NCBI GenBank assembly: GCA_964654695.1
Contig: CAZZKJ010000004.1
Location: 1 to 64,000 of the forward strand
Length of the DNA: 64,000 bases
Direction of reading: 5' to 3'
Source: CAZZKJ01 sp964654695
GTDB taxonomy: Bacteria; Krumholzibacteriota; Krumholzibacteriia; WVZY01
The position numbers and the translations under genes were made by a program. Positions 62,804 through 64,000 of this stretch are shown piece by piece. Below the pieces are notes generated by a model. The model saw nothing but the letters and a program-made list of their open reading frames with translations, was not told the origin of the DNA and ran no database searches. How positions within the stretch are numbered: position 1 is the stretch's first letter; each line of letters begins with the position of its first letter.

Positions 62804-63823
62804 CTATAGAGTTCTTGCAATCAATCGAATCTTCAATGTCGGTTCTTGAGGATCATCGGTCTTGATAATCATTTCATCCGAATAATTCCTCCTGGAGCTA
62901 TCCGGCGTGAAATTTACCCGAACGACGTATTTTCTGCCGGATTCAATAGGATTGATCGACGCCGAATAGTAATCCCTGCTGAAATCGATGTGTTTTATCT
63001 TGAACTCGCCTTTTATTTTGCTTACCGTAATGGTTTTCTGATAGCCTTTCGGAGTTTGAGACTTTCCCCCGACTTGAACCCTGCCGAAATTGATGATTGA
63101 AGGCTGAGCTTTTATCATCGCGCGCGTCGTAACATTGACTTGAATGACTTTCTCAGGGCTGTGTTTGCTGTTGGTGTGCACCTTGATAGATCCCCACGTA
63201 TTGACCGCGGGAAGCTTCGGATTCTTCCAGATACGGATTTTGAACGAATTAGGAGTGTTACCTTTGTCTACTTTGTATGTAATCTTCTCATCTATGTTGG
63301 ATTCCAGTTTCGTAATGGCGAAGTTTTCGCCGGACTCGTTAGATATAATGTCTATTTCCTTTTCGACCGGTTCTCCAAACATGCCGGCTAGATATACGCG
63401 GTCGGCAGGTTGAACTTCCACATAGTGCCTGATCGTTCCCGATAGAGTAAGAGTCATCCTCGGGTGTTTGGGATCATTCGATATTACGGTTGCACTTTTA
63501 TTGAAGGTGCCGTGCACCCTTTTTCCATCGATTTCCAGAGTCACTTTTCCCTCCTGACCAGGAGGAATGACCTTATCAAACTTGGCCACTGTGCAGCCTC
63601 ACCCAGGTTTTACACGGTTGATAACCAGGTCGGCTTTGCCCTTATTGCGGATCATGAATTCATGCTTGAACGTTTCTATTTCGAAAACCGTTCCGAAATC
63701 ATGTCTTAACTTTGATATAAAAATCTCTGGTTGATTGCCCTCGGTTTTCGCTGCTTGTACCGGGAAAAAAGCAAACAGTATGAGCAAAATAGCAAAGTAT
63801 CCTGCCGTCATATTTTTTCTCAT
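62804..63823 (-). CDS. Exported DUF1573 protein with in-frame TGA at the conserved Cys position: candidate selenoprotein
   Basis: 339 residues if the TGA at 63599-63601 (codon 75) is decoded. Start ATG 63823 has AAGGAG eight bases upstream and opens a signal peptide (FAILLILFAFFPVQA). Residues ~38-135 are a DUF1573 domain: HDFGTVFEIETFKHEF, KADLVINRVKPG, then the TGA, then GCTVAKFDKVIPPGQEGKV and GTFNKSATVISNDPKHP. Family members carry CGCT here, so TGA replaces the first Cys exactly and leaves U-G-C77. The frame continues without other stops through two more Ig-like domains to 62804. If it is a stop instead, the gene would be a pseudogene or base error; the well-preserved downstream sequence argues against old decay. 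No sel genes are in the window. It is co-transcribed with a TlpA-type reductase. Confidence 0.75.
63540..63590 (-). promoter_or_regulatory. Candidate SECIS-type RNA hairpins just after the in-frame TGA
   Basis: Two alternative hairpins follow the TGA. One (63566-63590) has a 7-bp stem with two G-U pairs and an 11-base loop starting 15 bases after the TGA. The other (63548-63567) has an 8-bp stem closed by a GGUC tetraloop, extended by four more pairs to 63540-63571; its loop is 39 bases after the TGA. E. coli fdhF also has GGUC in its loop, but nearer (18 bases). Neither fits the usual bacterial model perfectly, so this is suggestive only. Confidence 0.35.
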
Positions 63824-63959
63824 AAAACGTCTCCTTATCCTCGAACAAATTCCGACATTGGACATGCTGAATCTCCCATGAATTATACATTTGTCAAATA
63901 TAAAGTTCCAGGAATTTTTGCTCAAGTCGGTGAATATGGCGCCTTGGAAACAGGGCGAT

Positions 63960-64000
63960 TCATTCCTTAAGCAGGAAATCCGCGCTTTGTTCCGCCAGGA
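63960..64000 (-). CDS. Possible C-terminal end of a gene upstream (partial)
   Basis: On the minus strand, one frame reads LAEQSADFLLKE and stops at TGA 63962-63960. The composition looks protein-like, but only 12 codons are visible and no family can be assigned. Distance to the DUF1573 start is 136 bases. Confidence 0.25.
   Translation of the reverse strand, partial: LAEQSADFLLKE

Noticed and set aside
63882..63897. TTGACA followed by TATAAT on the minus strand upstream of the DUF1573 gene
   Set aside because: The boxes are only four bases apart, so they cannot act together as a -35/-10 pair; the TATAAT alone might still be a -10 box.

Overview
The window is a densely packed bacterial chromosome segment of roughly 50% G+C by eye. 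No rRNA, tRNA, phage, transposase or CRISPR array was recognised. The genes suggest an uncultured Gram-negative bacterium near the Fibrobacterota-Chlorobiota-Bacteroidota side of the tree. The clues are secreted proteins with an 'NSPNPFNPST' FlgD-like C-terminal domain, a secretin-based pilus or type II secretion cluster, proton-pumping complex I, periplasmic c-type cytochrome and ferredoxin-linked 2-oxoacid oxidoreductase genes. The phylum assignment is inference; no marker gene is present to settle it.

Layout. 1-13.3 kb (minus strand) is a block of exported proteins: a 14-repeat LVIVD protein, a secreted TPR protein with a CHAT caspase-like protease domain, a small exported protein, and a giant mosaic protein (more than 2,255 residues, cut by the left edge) whose N-terminus holds a metzincin zinc-protease site. 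13.4-16.7 kb has an exported Memo-family protein, a lipoprotein nuclease, a membrane-anchored diheme cytochrome c and a small Cys-containing exported protein. 17-30.8 kb (minus) is a nuo operon, A-B-C-D-E-F-G-H-J-K-L-M-N, lacking nuoI and carrying two inverted copies of an intergenic repeat. 31-38.7 kb holds a methyltransferase, a TIGR04282 transferase, a rhomboid protease, a spore-photoproduct-lyase-like radical SAM protein, two membrane glycosyltransferase-like proteins and a histidine phosphatase. 38.7-48.5 kb (minus) is a type IV pilus/type II secretion-like operon: ATPase, platform, four minor pilins, a PilM-PilN fusion, PilO, PilP-like protein, secretin, response regulator and major pilin.

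48.9-57.6 kb encodes the gamma, alpha and beta subunits of a 2-oxoacid:ferredoxin oxidoreductase, with beta separated from gamma/alpha by an amino-acid permease with universal-stress domains, an arsenite methyltransferase and a sulfatase-like membrane enzyme. 57.7-64 kb holds DsbD, a fumarylacetoacetate-hydrolase-family enzyme with a promoter placed to give leaderless mRNA, a glycosyltransferase, a TlpA-type thioredoxin and a DUF1573 protein.

The most striking observation is in that last pair. The DUF1573 gene is interrupted by one in-frame TGA at 63599-63601, exactly where the family has the first Cys of its CGCT motif, and the frame is otherwise continuous for 339 residues. This is a candidate selenoprotein in an operon with a thiol-disulfide reductase; a nonsense mutation or base error is the main alternative. 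Other notable points are the missing nuoI, the nuo intergenic repeat, the CHAT-metzincin gene set and the split oxidoreductase genes.
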